This document shows, one piece after another, positions 53,272 through 63,700 of a stretch of 64,000 nucleotides of DNA (positions within the stretch are counted from its first letter, which is position 1; each line of letters begins with the position of its first letter). Made by a program: the position numbers and the translations under genes. The notes beneath the pieces were generated by a model. That model searched no databases and was not told the DNA's origin. It saw only the letters and a list, made by a program, of their open reading frames with translations. The DNA comes from Flavisolibacter tropicus (lineage in GTDB: Bacteria; Bacteroidota; Bacteroidia; Chitinophagales; Chitinophagaceae), in contig NZ_CP011390.1 in assembly GCF_001644645.1 (NCBI RefSeq), positions 1,550,001 to 1,614,000 of the forward strand. The letters are read 5' to 3'.

Positions 53272-53897
53272 TTACAGAAAAATGGAGGCCGCCTTTTTTT
53301 CATCGACGCGTTGCGCAATAAAATAAGCCACAATCATATTGGGCACCCAACACAACCAGGAAACGATCTTATAGGAGATAAAGTAGTCTCCAATAAGTGA
53401 TATCAACAAAGGAAGCCATATTCGAAGTGTAACAGCTGCAAAGCAGGCTGCATAACTGTATATCATCATTTTTTGATGTACTACAATGTGCCGATTACGA
53501 ATAGCGCTATAAGCCATACATGTAGTAGAGATCCAAATAAGGCCCAAAGATGAAAACCCCAATGTTGAAATAAGACCACCGTTTGCAAATTCAGCAATAT
53601 ATAAACTGGCAAGAGCACTTATTAATGCCGCGCCTACATATACCTTCCCTATAGTTTTATGCCGCGGTAACTGTTTATTTTTGAACGCAGTAATAAACTG
53701 TGTCCACCCTATTAGCAAAGCCAATCCGCCAAATGTAATATGCGCGTAGAAAAAACTAAATACGGTGTACTGCTAGTAAGCGCTTCTGACTTTGAGCTTA
53801 ATAATCCAAACCGATTATCATGGAAATAATAGATGGCGGGATAAAGGCCAATCAGTATAGATAAGATAGCAAAGATGATCCACAATCCTCTTTTCAT
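53272..53897 (-). pseudogene. DUF2306-type membrane protein gene interrupted by a frameshift
   Basis: Two overlapping minus-strand frames together give one ~205-residue membrane protein. The first (from ATG at 53897) encodes the signal anchor and ends prematurely at 53712; the second carries GGLALLIGWTQFITAFKNKQLPRHK (split) and four further transmembrane helices. The switch falls near 53757-53765, around an A/T run next to ACACCGTATTT, and needs one base inserted or two deleted. It may be a real inactivation, a sequencing error or, less likely, programmed frameshifting. Confidence 0.7.
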
Positions 53898-53946
53898 AGA
53901 TTGGGCTTTTTTAATTTAAGCAGTGCTCATCCCAGATGACGGCTGC

Positions 53947-54029
53947 AAGTTGATAGAGAATGGATAGCATAGTGCCCACTGCCATCTGCCAACAGCTCTC
54001 TGTCAACTATCATCTGTCCTCTACCAACT
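53947..54029. repeat. heptad arrays in inverted pair (GYCANCT type)
   Basis: Eight 7-nt units at 53974-54029 follow four units at 53947-53973 that look like their reverse complements (AGTTGAT, AGAGAAT...), so the region could fold as a hairpin. Confidence 0.6.
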
Positions 54030-54139
54030 AAATACACGCTGTTAAAAGTTACATCTTTTTAAAAGTATAGCTGTCATTCCCTAGCTTTACTTTGCTTCAA
54101 TTTTCAAGGATCATACAGAAACATGGTAACATCTTACAT

Positions 54140-54529
54140 ATGGCTTGTGCTTTTATTGGGTTGATCTTGCTATTCACCAATCGCCATCTAATAGCATCAA
54201 GAAGAGCACCATTAAAACCCAATGGAAATACTATTATTGAAGCGATTCAGCACACCTATGAAATTGAAGAAATAGAGCTAAAGAAAAGTGTAAGGCAGCA
54301 TGAAGATGATCCTCTCAAACTAATTGTAAGATTACTTTTTAATCATCCCTTACCAGATGCAGATGTATTAGCTGGTGCAGCACCCCTTATTGCTTCTCAA
54401 ATAAAAAATGCGCTCCTTCACCCGGAAGATTTTCAATCTTTCAAATTGTACTTTATCAACAAAGAGGAGTCGCAAAAACAATCACGTAATAGCATTTCGC
54501 TATTTGAATTTGATGCGTCCAGTATCTAA
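54140..54529 (+). CDS. small membrane-anchored hypothetical protein
   Basis: 129 aa from the ATG at 54140; a TTG at 54092 would add 16 residues. N-terminal transmembrane helix (ACAFIGLILLFT), then a soluble helical domain with conserved-looking acidic residues and a HEDDPLKLIVRLLFNHPLPDADVLAGAAPL stretch (split). No family recognised. Stands alone between the frameshifted gene and a serine hydrolase. Confidence 0.6.
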   Translation: MACAFIGLILLFTNRHLIASRRAPLKPNGNTIIEAIQHTYEIEEIELKKSVRQHEDDPLKLIVRLLFNHPLPDADVLAGAAPLIASQIKNALLHPEDFQSFKLYFINKEESQKQSRNSISLFEFDASSI

Positions 54530-54577
54530 TCGTCTTTAAAATTGTTCACCACTTACCTCCTATTTATTGCAGCCGCT

Positions 54578-55636
54578 TTATTTCACCCGGCCCATTAGTT
54601 CTTTACCCACATCCAGCATTTCTACAATGATCTTTTCATACAGTTTATAACCATTATCGCCATTGGTAAAGATGATCAAACCTTGCTTAGAAGCCGGCAA
54701 AATAATAACAAGAGTTCGAACCCCAGCATCACTACCACTATGTGTTACAGCAACTTCTTTATTAGACCCCAAATCTAGGAATAGCTCCCAACCAAGGCTC
54801 ATATAGCGCCCACCGCTTGTAGGTACCAGTGGACGAATCATTTGATTAAATACCGCTGTATCTAACCCAGCTCCCTGCAATACATACGTTGCAAACTTTC
54901 CGTAATCTTCTATGGTAGTTATTAAATCGTCAGCGGCACTGGCAGTAGTCTTTTTATAATCTTGCTCATGTTCAATTCCAGCTGTATCAAACCAGTGCGC
55001 AAAGCGGGATTCCTCAATTGATGGATCCCACTTAAACCGGGTATCATACATTTTTAGTGGCTTAAACAAAAGAGAATCAGCCAGTTTATCCAAAGGCTGT
55101 TTGAATTTGTTTTCCAATGCCTTCCGTAGGTATTCAAAACCTTCTCCTGAATAGCCGAATTTGGTACCAGGGTCTACATCAAAAGACAGCTTGTTATTTG
55201 CATTTAAATATCGCCAATTTTTAAACCCCGTTTGATGACTAAGCACCAATCGCGTTGTTAACATCTTATGCCTGGGATCATTGGCAATATCAGGATCTAC
55301 CCAATAGTGATATAGTGGCTCGTCCAGGTTCCAACTGCCATTGCTTACCAGTTTTAGTGTTAGCAGTGTAACTATTGGCTTGGTCAGAGATGCCACATTA
55401 AACAAGGCATTTGCAGGCGCTGGCACACCCTTTTTCAACTCGCCGTACATGCGAATCTCACGTAGCGCACCATTACTTATAACACCAATGCCCAAGGCGG
55501 GCACTTTGTTCTCTTTTATCCATTGCTCTACCTGTAAACGCTTATCAAAAAGAGCAGAATCTGCTTTCTGGGCCATAGCAAATGATGTGCTTAGCAACAG
55601 CGTAAACAACGTATAAGAATATACAACAGCGTTCAT
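54578..55636 (-). CDS. serine hydrolase of the beta-lactamase/transpeptidase superfamily (class C-like)
   Basis: 352 aa from the ATG at 55636 (TTG at 55654 rejected). Signal peptide ending FAMAQ. Motifs of the serine beta-lactamase fold: SLTK (SxxK, ~82), YSG (YxN-like, ~164) and HSGSD (KTG-equivalent HxG, ~304). Such proteins are D-aminopeptidase, esterase or EstB-like hydrolases rather than true beta-lactamases. Monocistronic. Confidence 0.87.
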   Translation of the reverse strand: MNAVVYSYTLFTLLLSTSFAMAQKADSALFDKRLQVEQWIKENKVPALGIGVISNGALREIRMYGELKKGVPAPANALFNVASLTKPIVTLLTLKLVSNGSWNLDEPLYHYWVDPDIANDPRHKMLTTRLVLSHQTGFKNWRYLNANNKLSFDVDPGTKFGYSGEGFEYLRKALENKFKQPLDKLADSLLFKPLKMYDTRFKWDPSIEESRFAHWFDTAGIEHEQDYKKTTASAADDLITTIEDYGKFATYVLQGAGLDTAVFNQMIRPLVPTSGGRYMSLGWELFLDLGSNKEVAVTHSGSDAGVRTLVIILPASKQGLIIFTNGDNGYKLYEKIIVEMLDVGKELMGRVK

Positions 55637-55798
55637 AAAACAGCCATTTTTCAAGTATTAGAATGAGCAGGTGAGTTTAAAAGTTACAAGAAATAAAACA
55701 CATTCCCTATCGCAAAACAAGTAATAGCCTCCGCTTTGCTAAACCTAACAAAGCCTTAAACGATCTCTGTAATTTTACTTTTTAAATCCCAACCGCTT

Positions 55799-56686
55799 TT
55801 GTTAGAACCTCTCTATACTACCATTGCCGTTTTACTAAGAATTCTTTCCAACCCTTTGGGAAATGTATTTCAAAAGCAACTTACCATAAAAGGCCATCAC
55901 CCATTGTTGATCAATTTTCTCACCTACTTCATGCTATCTCTTGTATGCATAGTGATAGCTGTAAGTGTTAGTTGGCCTGTACTATCCTCAACATTTTGGC
56001 TATACTCGATTCTCGGTGGTATAGCTGGCGCATTAGGCAATGGTCTTTTAGTAAAGGCATTACAAACGGGCGATCTTTCGGTACTAGGACCTATCAATGC
56101 TTACAAGTCAGTGGTAGGTGTTATAGCTAGCGTTTTTCTACTTGAAGAAATACCTAATCTATGGGGACTGTTAGGCATTACCTTGATCATTTGGGGAAGC
56201 TATTTTGTATTGGACACTACTGAAGAACGCTTTTCATGGGCGCTATTGAAAAGAAGTGAAATACAGTACCGGATCTGGGCCTTGATATTAACCGCCATAG
56301 AGGCTGTTTTTATTAAGAAGGTCATACTGGCCACCTCTCCCACCATTGCCTTTTTTAGCTGGTGTTGGTTTGGCGCCCTGTTTTCTTTTTTATTGTTATT
56401 TGTTTATCGGTTACCGGTCAAAACAGAAATAGGCAAGCTAGGCGCGGCTAACGTAAGCAGCTATTTATTTCTTGTTTTATGCATAGGGGTGATGCAGTTT
56501 ACGACCAACTATGCATTGGATCATATGCCGGTTGGTTATGCGCTGTCGCTATTCCAGCTTTCTACTATTGTAAGCGTACTGCTTGGTCATCGCATTTTTA
56601 ATGAATCCGATATCCGTAAAAAGCTGATAGGATCCCTGATTATGATAGCAGGTTCAGTAATGATCATACTGTTAAAAAACCGGTAG
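55799..56686 (+). CDS. EamA/DMT-family membrane transporter
   Basis: 295 aa, about ten transmembrane helices in two homologous halves (~1-140 and ~150-295). The first half ends with GLLGITLIIWGSYFVLDT, the second with the parallel LIGSLIMIAGSVMIILL, the repeat pattern of EamA transporters. The substrate is unknown. The frame has no ATG at its beginning; TTG at 55799 is the most reasonable start. Confidence 0.82.
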   Translation: MLEPLYTTIAVLLRILSNPLGNVFQKQLTIKGHHPLLINFLTYFMLSLVCIVIAVSVSWPVLSSTFWLYSILGGIAGALGNGLLVKALQTGDLSVLGPINAYKSVVGVIASVFLLEEIPNLWGLLGITLIIWGSYFVLDTTEERFSWALLKRSEIQYRIWALILTAIEAVFIKKVILATSPTIAFFSWCWFGALFSFLLLFVYRLPVKTEIGKLGAANVSSYLFLVLCIGVMQFTTNYALDHMPVGYALSLFQLSTIVSVLLGHRIFNESDIRKKLIGSLIMIAGSVMIILLKNR

Positions 56687-56736
56687 TAAAAACAGGCGTT
56701 GATAAGCAGGTATAAACTAGTGTAATGGCTTATGGG

Positions 56737-57279
56737 TTACCCACTTAGAAATACTTTACCTTCTAAAACATGTGAATACCCATTAACCAAATAACCGGTC
56801 AACTTCTCTTCCTGTAAGGCATCGTTGTAGGCAGTTATTGCCCTCTGATTGAACTCTATATCACTTGGTTGACAATAAGGCGATTCAAATGACAAAAGGT
56901 TATGCGTAAAAGTGGAACTTACTATTGTTTCCTTGAATGCTGTTTCTACTACAGCCACGCCACAGGTCTTCAGGAGCTCTAGCTTTACGGCTTCCTTACT
57001 CTTTCCGTTCATCAGTTTCTTGTGAGCCCAACCCGTAAGTGTGCCTATAAAGCCTCGCTTCTTTAATTCTTGAGGCAACAAGTGATACACTTCTGCAGCG
57101 AGCTTACTGGCCTCACCAAACTCCACCGCCCGTTTTCTACTGCCTTCAAAGGCTTTGTCTTCATAGAAGCGTTTTTTATCCAGCGTACCCTTGGTGCGTA
57201 TACAAAAGACATCCCGCCACTGGTAGTAGAGCAGGTTGCCCTGCCGGCCAATATAGTATTGATTCTTTTGTTTAGCCAT
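56737..57279 (-). CDS. conserved Bacteroidota hypothetical protein
   Basis: 180 aa, soluble, basic N-terminus. The opening MAKQKNQYYIGRQGNLLYYQWRD and the later AFEGSRKRAVEFGEASKLAAEVY follow the pattern of a common multi-copy Bacteroidota family that starts MARQKG and contains a FxRTRENxxEFG-like segment; no function is established for it. Codon use resembles neighbours. Stands alone. Confidence 0.7.
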   Translation of the reverse strand: MAKQKNQYYIGRQGNLLYYQWRDVFCIRTKGTLDKKRFYEDKAFEGSRKRAVEFGEASKLAAEVYHLLPQELKKRGFIGTLTGWAHKKLMNGKSKEAVKLELLKTCGVAVVETAFKETIVSSTFTHNLLSFESPYCQPSDIEFNQRAITAYNDALQEEKLTGYLVNGYSHVLEGKVFLSG

Positions 57280-57499
57280 ACGGTAGAAAGCGGTTTAATA
57301 CTAAATTATTTAGCAAATTTACCATTCTAACCACCCCTTTCCAAGTCTTCCGCCACCTTTACTTATACACATGTAATAAAAGCAAACTATGAGCTTTGAG
57401 CTGCCGGCTATAAGAAAGAATACCGTGGTCTCGGCAGCACATACTAGCCTTTTTCTACGCTAAAAGGTAAGCCCACTTTCTGCCCCAGGATTGCCAGTG

Positions 57500-57536
57500 T
57501 TCTGACCAACTCCGTATCCTTACGGGGTTGGCTAAA
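57500..57536. repeat. diverged copy of the 34619-34668 palindrome
   Basis: Shares the 17-mer TTCTGACCAACTCCGTA with the first arm; the second arm TTACGGGGTTGGCTAA carries substitutions, leaving an 11-bp stem with one wobble. Confidence 0.7.
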
Positions 57537-57615
57537 GCTCATCTAGGGTCCGGGCGTAGCTTAAATAGCTCATAACCACAGATAGCCATTGATCCGCCTT
57601 AAATGATGGTTTTGA

Positions 57616-57650
57616 ATGAAACCTGTAACGAGAAACTTGAAACCCCAATT
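57616..57650. repeat. heptad array, 5 units (NNGAAAC type)
   Basis: Five 7-nt units (for example ATGAAAC, GAGAAAC, TTGAAAC) just 3' of the Crp/Fnr gene. Confidence 0.6.
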
Positions 57651-57657
57651 ACCTTGG

Positions 57658-58245
57658 TTATTTCTTTTCCCTCAGAATATGCTTAAACCGGCTAAAGGTT
57701 TCCGGTTGAATGTTGAGGTAAGATGCCAGGTATTTTTGAGGTACCCGTTGCAGCAGCTCGGGGTTGCGCTCCATAAATTTGAGAAAGCGCTCGCGGGGCG
57801 TTAGTTTTAGCGCTAGCATTTGCCATTTGTTTTGCGACACAAAGGAGAAGGTAATAACCAGTCGCCCCAGTCGCTCCATTTTATGGTTGCTGGAATAGAT
57901 CTGTTCCAGGTCATCAAAACTAATGGAGGCAATAGCTGTTGGCTCCAGCGCTTCTATCGTATACTCCGAAGGTGTTCGGCTATGAAACGATTCCTGGGCG
58001 TGAATGATCTGCCCTTCTGTGGCAATCTGAACAATATGCTCCTCCCCATCCTGCTTATAATATTTGAGAGCCAGGCCCTCCAATATAAAATTGAAAAACT
58101 GCTCAACTTCTCCAGTTGAGGTAATTATTTCTCTTTTTTTAAAATGCCGCACCTGAATATACGGCTTTAAATACTGGTCAAATTCGTCGTGACTTAACTC
58201 AACAAACTTGTGCAGATAGAGGAATAAGGGATGTAAACTGACCAT
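57658..58245 (-). CDS. Crp/Fnr-family transcriptional regulator
   Basis: 195 aa. Cyclic-nucleotide-binding-like beta roll (~25-115; FKKREIITSTGEVEQFFNFILEG split) and a C-terminal helix-turn-helix with SYLNIQPETFSRFKHIL (~173-189). No cysteine cluster for an Fe-S centre and no clear cAMP-binding arginine, so the ligand is unknown, as in many Bacteroidota members. Divergent from icd. Confidence 0.88.
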   Translation of the reverse strand: MVSLHPLFLYLHKFVELSHDEFDQYLKPYIQVRHFKKREIITSTGEVEQFFNFILEGLALKYYKQDGEEHIVQIATEGQIIHAQESFHSRTPSEYTIEALEPTAIASISFDDLEQIYSSNHKMERLGRLVITFSFVSQNKWQMLALKLTPRERFLKFMERNPELLQRVPQKYLASYLNIQPETFSRFKHILREKK

Positions 58246-58371
58246 ATGGGGTGGTTTAAAGGTGGAGACCCTTTGGTGACTGTACTTTATCAGCTTAGAA
58301 ACTGCAAAAACTATACTATGTTAAATCCCTTAGCTTTGCGATTCTGTTTTAAAAACTAAACCACAGCTAAA

Positions 58372-59610
58372 ATGACGCAGAAGATTAAAGTAGCTAACCC
58401 AGTAGTAGAACTGGATGGCGATGAAATGACCCGTATTATCTGGAAGTTTATTAAGGACAAACTGATCCTGCCCTATATCGACGTTGACATCAAATACTTT
58501 GATCTGGGTGTAGAATATCGTGATCAAACAAACGACCAGGTTACTATTGATGCCGCTAACGCTATCAAACAATATGGCGTAGGTATCAAATGCGCTACCA
58601 TTACTCCAGACGAAGCTCGTGTAGAAGAGTTTAAGCTAAAACAAATGTGGAAGAGCCCTAACGGTACTATTCGTAACATTTTAGATGGTACAGTATTCCG
58701 CGAGCCTATCGTTATTAAAAATATCCCGCGCCTGGTTACTACCTGGGATCAACCGATCGTAGTTGGTCGTCACGCTTTTGGTGACCAGTACCGTGCTACT
58801 GACTTTGTAGTAAAAGGTAAAGGCAAGCTAAAAATAACCTTTGAAGGTGAAAACGGCGAAAAACAAGAATTTGAAGTTTACAACTATACTGGAGAAGGTG
58901 GTGTAGCCCTGGCTATGTACAACACCGACGAGAGCATCCGTGGCTTTGCCCGCAGCTGTATGAATATGGCGTTGCAAAAAGGCTGGCCGCTTTACTTAAG
59001 CACGAAGAACACCATCCTGAAAAAATACGATGGTCGCTTCAAAGACATCTTCCAGGAAGTATTTGACAATGAGTTTGCTACACAGTTCAAAGAAGCAGGT
59101 ATTGTTTACGAACACCGCCTGATCGATGACATGGTAGCTTCTGCTATGAAGTGGAACGGTGGCTTTGTATGGGCTTGTAAGAACTACGATGGCGACGTAC
59201 AAAGTGATTCAGTAGCACAAGGTTTCGGTTCTTTAGGTTTGATGACTTCTGTATTGGTTACACCTGATGGTAAGACCATGGAAGCAGAAGCAGCACACGG
59301 TACCGTTACCCGCCACTACCGCGAGCACCAAAAGGGTAACCCCACTTCTACCAACCCTATCGCTTCTATCTTCGCATGGACACGCGGTTTAGCTTTCCGT
59401 GGTAAACTGGATGGCAACCAGGAGCTGATTGACTTCTGTAATGCTTTGGAAGCTGTTTGTATTGAAACAGTTGAAAGCGGTAAAATGACCAAAGACCTGG
59501 CGCTGAACGTTAACCCTAGCGGTAAGCTGGTTGCTGGTAAAGATTTCCTGTACACCGAGCAGTTCTTAGACGCAATCGACGAGAACCTGCAAAAGAAAAT
59601 GGCTAAATAA
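58372..59610 (+). CDS. icd: NADP-dependent isocitrate dehydrogenase (homodimeric, eukaryote-like type)
   Basis: 412 aa. Oxidatively decarboxylates isocitrate to 2-oxoglutarate (TCA cycle). [20 protein letters not shown] (~93-112) is the substrate loop, with Arg residues for isocitrate; YKATDFV reads YRATDFV (~142); DDMVAS (~253) carries the metal ligands; [14 protein letters not shown] (~305-318) is the NADP region. Length and motifs fit the eukaryotic-type enzyme common in Bacteroidota rather than the E. coli form. A TAGCTTTG box (58331-58338) lies 34 nt upstream. Confidence 0.95.
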   Translation: MTQKIKVANPVVELDGDEMTRIIWKFIKDKLILPYIDVDIKYFDLGVEYRDQTNDQVTIDAANAIKQYGVGIKCATITPDEARVEEFKLKQMWKSPNGTIRNILDGTVFREPIVIKNIPRLVTTWDQPIVVGRHAFGDQYRATDFVVKGKGKLKITFEGENGEKQEFEVYNYTGEGGVALAMYNTDESIRGFARSCMNMALQKGWPLYLSTKNTILKKYDGRFKDIFQEVFDNEFATQFKEAGIVYEHRLIDDMVASAMKWNGGFVWACKNYDGDVQSDSVAQGFGSLGLMTSVLVTPDGKTMEAEAAHGTVTRHYREHQKGNPTSTNPIASIFAWTRGLAFRGKLDGNQELIDFCNALEAVCIETVESGKMTKDLALNVNPSGKLVAGKDFLYTEQFLDAIDENLQKKMAK

Positions 59611-59628
59611 GTAGCTGTTACATAAAAT

Positions 59629-59658
59629 AAAAAAGCCCCGCAAATGCGGGGCTTTTTT
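59629..59658 (+). terminator. terminator of icd
   Basis: AAAAAGCCCCGC / GCGGGGCTTTTTT stem, 4-nt loop, T-tract; 18 nt after the stop. Confidence 0.88.
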
Positions 59659-59661
59659 ATT

Positions 59662-59757
59662 GGTTTAAGGTTAAAGGTCTACGATTTAGAGCTGTTTGAT
59701 CCAATCAGGCTTTCTAGATCCTCACAACCTTAAACCTTAACCTTGAAACTTTAACTG
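59662..59757. repeat. inverted pair of heptad arrays (GGTTNAA and its complement)
   Basis: Four units at 59662-59689 (GGTTTAA, GGTTAAA and variants) and five at 59723-59757 whose cores (TTAAACC, TTAACCT) are reverse complements; the pair could form a long hairpin. Confidence 0.65.
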
Positions 59758-59818
59758 CTACGCCAGAGCTACCATTCATTACGGCATAACATTTTATATA
59801 GTTTAGGAAAAGCAGATT

Positions 59819-60589
59819 ATGAAGCGTCAGAATAACAACGATAAAAGAGGTTCAAACATACCAGAAAACAATCCATCAAAAGCCATGGATAGTAAACGGG
59901 AAGTAGAACAATCGCCAGATAATAAAACGGATCAGGATTTTCCCGGCTACCCGCACTATCCAGCAAAAGAAGATATAATGGACCAGCGCACCGACACGAA
60001 GCGGGTAGATATGGATATGGAAGAGCTATCAAATGCGAAGAATAGAACAGGTGTTAGCCAGCGTTATAGTAGTGAAAATGAGGAAGAACAACGCAGTAGC
60101 AGAGCCAATCCACAACAAGAAAATGATGAATTTTCAGATTTAAATCCGCGAACTCCTGCTTCTAATGACAGCTTAGAAACTACTAATTCAAGACTTTCTG
60201 AAATAGGTATTCCGCAGAATGTAGAAAACAGCGATTTAGACAGAGACCGCCCAGGAACAGACCTGAATGAAGCGGCTACCGATGCCGACGTAAGCCGGGA
60301 AGAGCGTATGGCCCTGGAAAATATGTACATGCCTACTAACGATGAGGAGAACCTCCGCAGATCCAGGCTAGATAACACGGACTTTGATGGCGATGAACTA
60401 AACGAGGGGAGCTTTGGAGAAGTACTGAGTAGTGCAGAACTGGACATTCCTGGCGAAGTAGACGAAACGTTAACTACCTCCATGGGCCAGGGTGACGAAG
60501 AAAATAAATACTATAGTTTAGGAGGCGACCGCCAGGAAAGTAACGATGAAGACCCCTATTCTGGTCCCGTACGCGGCAATGAAGCCTGA
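59819..60589 (+). CDS. acidic, intrinsically disordered-looking hypothetical protein
   Basis: 256 aa with no hydrophobic segment, dominated by Asp, Glu, Asn, Ser, Arg and Gln, and containing Pro-rich spacers (GYPHYPAKEDIMD near the N-terminus). Low complexity throughout; no family recognised. An overlapping Ser-rich frame on the minus strand (60064-60483) is a shadow. It is followed by the multi-PAS kinase 208 nt downstream. A stress- or desiccation-related role is conceivable from composition only. Confidence 0.65.
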   Translation: MKRQNNNDKRGSNIPENNPSKAMDSKREVEQSPDNKTDQDFPGYPHYPAKEDIMDQRTDTKRVDMDMEELSNAKNRTGVSQRYSSENEEEQRSSRANPQQENDEFSDLNPRTPASNDSLETTNSRLSEIGIPQNVENSDLDRDRPGTDLNEAATDADVSREERMALENMYMPTNDEENLRRSRLDNTDFDGDELNEGSFGEVLSSAELDIPGEVDETLTTSMGQGDEENKYYSLGGDRQESNDEDPYSGPVRGNEA

Positions 60590-60796
60590 AGTAAAACGTT
60601 CATTAATCAATGAAGGGCAGCCACGTGCTGCCTTCCTTATTTTTACTGAAAAGGATTTCTCTATATTAGAGGTTGAAGCGAATGACTGAGTGGAAATTCA
60701 TGTAATTTTAATTCAACCATCACGTAGCACCTGAACCAATACGCTATTGCTGGCAACTGGAAACAGCTGCTTAGCAAAGTAATTAAACTATTTTTT

Positions 60797-63700
60797 GTGA
60801 AAACTATAGATGAAACCATACACTCGCTGCACTTCCGTTTCTTACCCTCCTATGCACAATACTTACTAGATCAAAATCTGGATGCATTTATCCAAATTCA
60901 ATTTGAAGTAGGTACCCAGTTAGACGTTCCTCTTTTAAGAGCCTTCAAAAACTTGGGAGCTGAAGAAACGCGCGAAATTGGCTTAAAAAACAATACTGAA
61001 TTTCTTTCCTACTTAGCATCCAATAAGGCTGAGGAATTTATACTGTTGGCTATAGACCAGTGGATCAGTAATGCACTCCCTATAGTAGACAAACACGAGG
61101 TGATACCAGAAGACATATCCATGATTGTGTTCATGCGCAAAAAAGCATTTCTGCAACTATTACCATCTTATTGTACTGATCCTGAGCAGATGATTCAGAT
61201 CATTGCAGAAATTGATTATTTCCTGGCCCGCTTAACGTCTGCTACTACTGACACTTATATAAAACTCCTTCAGGATAAAATTGCGCATCACACCCATTTC
61301 ATTGAAAAGGTCAGCAGCACCTCTCCCAGCGCCATTTATGTTTTTGACCTTTTAGAACAAAAGCTTGTCTTTACAAACGATAAGTTCAAAGATATTTTTA
61401 GTGTATTAATGGGTGAATCATCGAAACTAGATATTAATTTCTTTGACGCCTTTATACACCCCGATCACGTGCAGGAAGTAAAATCCTACTTCAAAAAGCT
61501 TCAAAACATACCAGATAAAGAAACAGGTACATATAAGTACTGCATTAAGAGCAAAGAAGGAAACTATCGCTGGGTACGCAGCTACGACTCTGTTTTTAAA
61601 AGAACAGAAGAAGGAAAAGTGCAGCAGATCATAGGGGCTATAATTGATGTTAATAAAGAAAAGACGGTATCTGATGAGCTACGAAGAAGAGAAGAGCAAT
61701 TAACAGAGGCACAAGCCTTAGCCCACATGGGTAGTTGGTCATGGAATATTGAAACAGGAGAAGTCTTATGGTCGGATGAAATGTATCGGATCTATCAATT
61801 AGATAGTAATACTGCGCTTAGCTATGATCGTTTAATGAATTTCAACCACCCGGAAGACAGAGAACTTGTTCAATTAAAACTCACAGAAACACTGGAAACA
61901 AAGAATTCCACTGAGTTTCAAAACCGGATTGAACTAAAAGACGGAACTATAAAATATATACATGCTACAGCTGAAGTTAGAGTGAACCGGGAAGGGCAGG
62001 TTGTGGAAATGCTTGGCACTGTTCAAGACATCACAGAGCGACAAGAGTTGCTAAATCATCTAAAGAGAAACGAATCCTTGTACCGCCAGGCAGAAGAGCT
62101 GGCCAATTTAGGTAACTGGATTTGGGACCTAAAGAACAACACCGTTGAATGGACCGACCAGCTCTATAAAATTTACGGTCTGGAACCTCAATCCGAGAAA
62201 ATAACCATTGACCGATTCTTATCACTTGTACACCCTGATGATCGGCCTTACATAAGGGAATCGATAACGGAAAACATGAAGTTGGATTATGTAGATCGCA
62301 ACTTCAGAATTATTACTCCACAAGGGATAATAAAGACCTTACGATCTATAGCTCAAACCCAACGTAACGGTAATGGACAATTGCTGAACATCTTTGGTAC
62401 AGAACAGGATATCACAGAACAGCAAAGCCTTATAGAGCAATTGCGGCAAAGTGAAAGCCTATATAAACAAGCACAGGCCTTAGCCCGTATAGGCAACTGG
62501 AGCATAGACTTAACTAACAACGAAGTTAAATGGTCAGAAGAATTATACAACATTTATGAACTCGATAAAGGTCAGGAACTGTCGGTTGAAAAATGGTTTG
62601 ACTATTTGCATCCTGAAGACAAAGAGTCTGTTTCCCACTATTGGCAGGAATGCTTAGCACAAAAGCATCCTTATGACAAAGTGCATCGGGTAATTTTACC
62701 TAGTGGAAAAGTAAAAACATTGCACCGAAAGGGTGAGTTTGTTTTTGACAGCAATGGAACAGCCATTAAGTTGATTGGTACTACTCAAGATATTACTGAC
62801 CAGTTCCTAATTCAGCAAGAGTTAAAAGAGAAACAAACCTTTATTCAAAAAATCACGGATGCCACACCAGCCCTTATTACATCGTACAATGTAGCTACTG
62901 ACCAATACGAGTTTGTTAATGAAGGCTTATACAAATTATTAGGTTACGACCCCAAAGAGGCCATTGGCCAAGGCTCCATTTTCTTTACCCAACTTATTCA
63001 TCCAGATGATGCGTTGGAGTTAATACAGAAAACAATGGCTGCTTTGGAGGATGCCAACCGGCATCCAGATGACAATCAAATAGCTGAATACGCCTATCGG
63101 ATACGTCATAAAAATGGCCAGTACCGCTGGATTAATACGTACGCCACCGTATTTGACCGAAACAGTAATGGACAAGTAGAAAGAATATTACGCATATCGC
63201 TGGATATAACGGAACATGCTATTGCCAGGGAAAAGATTGAAGAACAAGAGCTCTTTATTAAACAGGTAGCCGATGCTTCTCCTACCATTCTTTACTTATT
63301 TGACACCACTACCAACACATTTTCCTACATAAACCATGAGGTTTATTATGTGCTGGGCTTTACACCAGAAGAGATATTAGAAATGGGCGCTGAAGCCATA
63401 ACAGCCCTTTACCACCCGGAAGATCTACACCTGTTACCAGAACGCAGGCAGTCAGAAAAGAAATTTCAGCATACAAATTCAATGATGCAGTATGAGTGCC
63501 GCTTGAGAAGTAAAACAGGCGAATGGTGCTGGATGGTAGTAAGGGAAGTGGTCTTTAAGCGTAATGATGCCAATCGGCCGGTTCAAGTACTAGGGGCAGC
63601 ACTGGACATTTCGAAACGAAAGGAAATGGAGCGCTCATTATTGCAAAATACCTATCAACTGCAGCAATCCAATGCAAGCCTGGAAGAGTTTGCCTATGTT

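Larger units (their letters stand above)
57280..57657. other. 380-nt intergenic region without a gene
   Basis: Holds a diverged copy of the 34.6-kb palindrome (57500-57536) and a heptad array (57616-57650). No ORF or known RNA otherwise. Confidence 0.55.

Noticed and set aside
53712..53780. Programmed -1 ribosomal frameshift in the DUF2306-like gene
   Set aside because: The T-run does not fall in the X XXY YYZ register required, and no downstream stimulatory structure is evident.
60064..60483. Ser-rich 139-residue ORF on the minus strand
   Set aside because: It is the antisense shadow of the Asp/Glu/Asn-rich gene at 59819-60589 and shows no independent signals.
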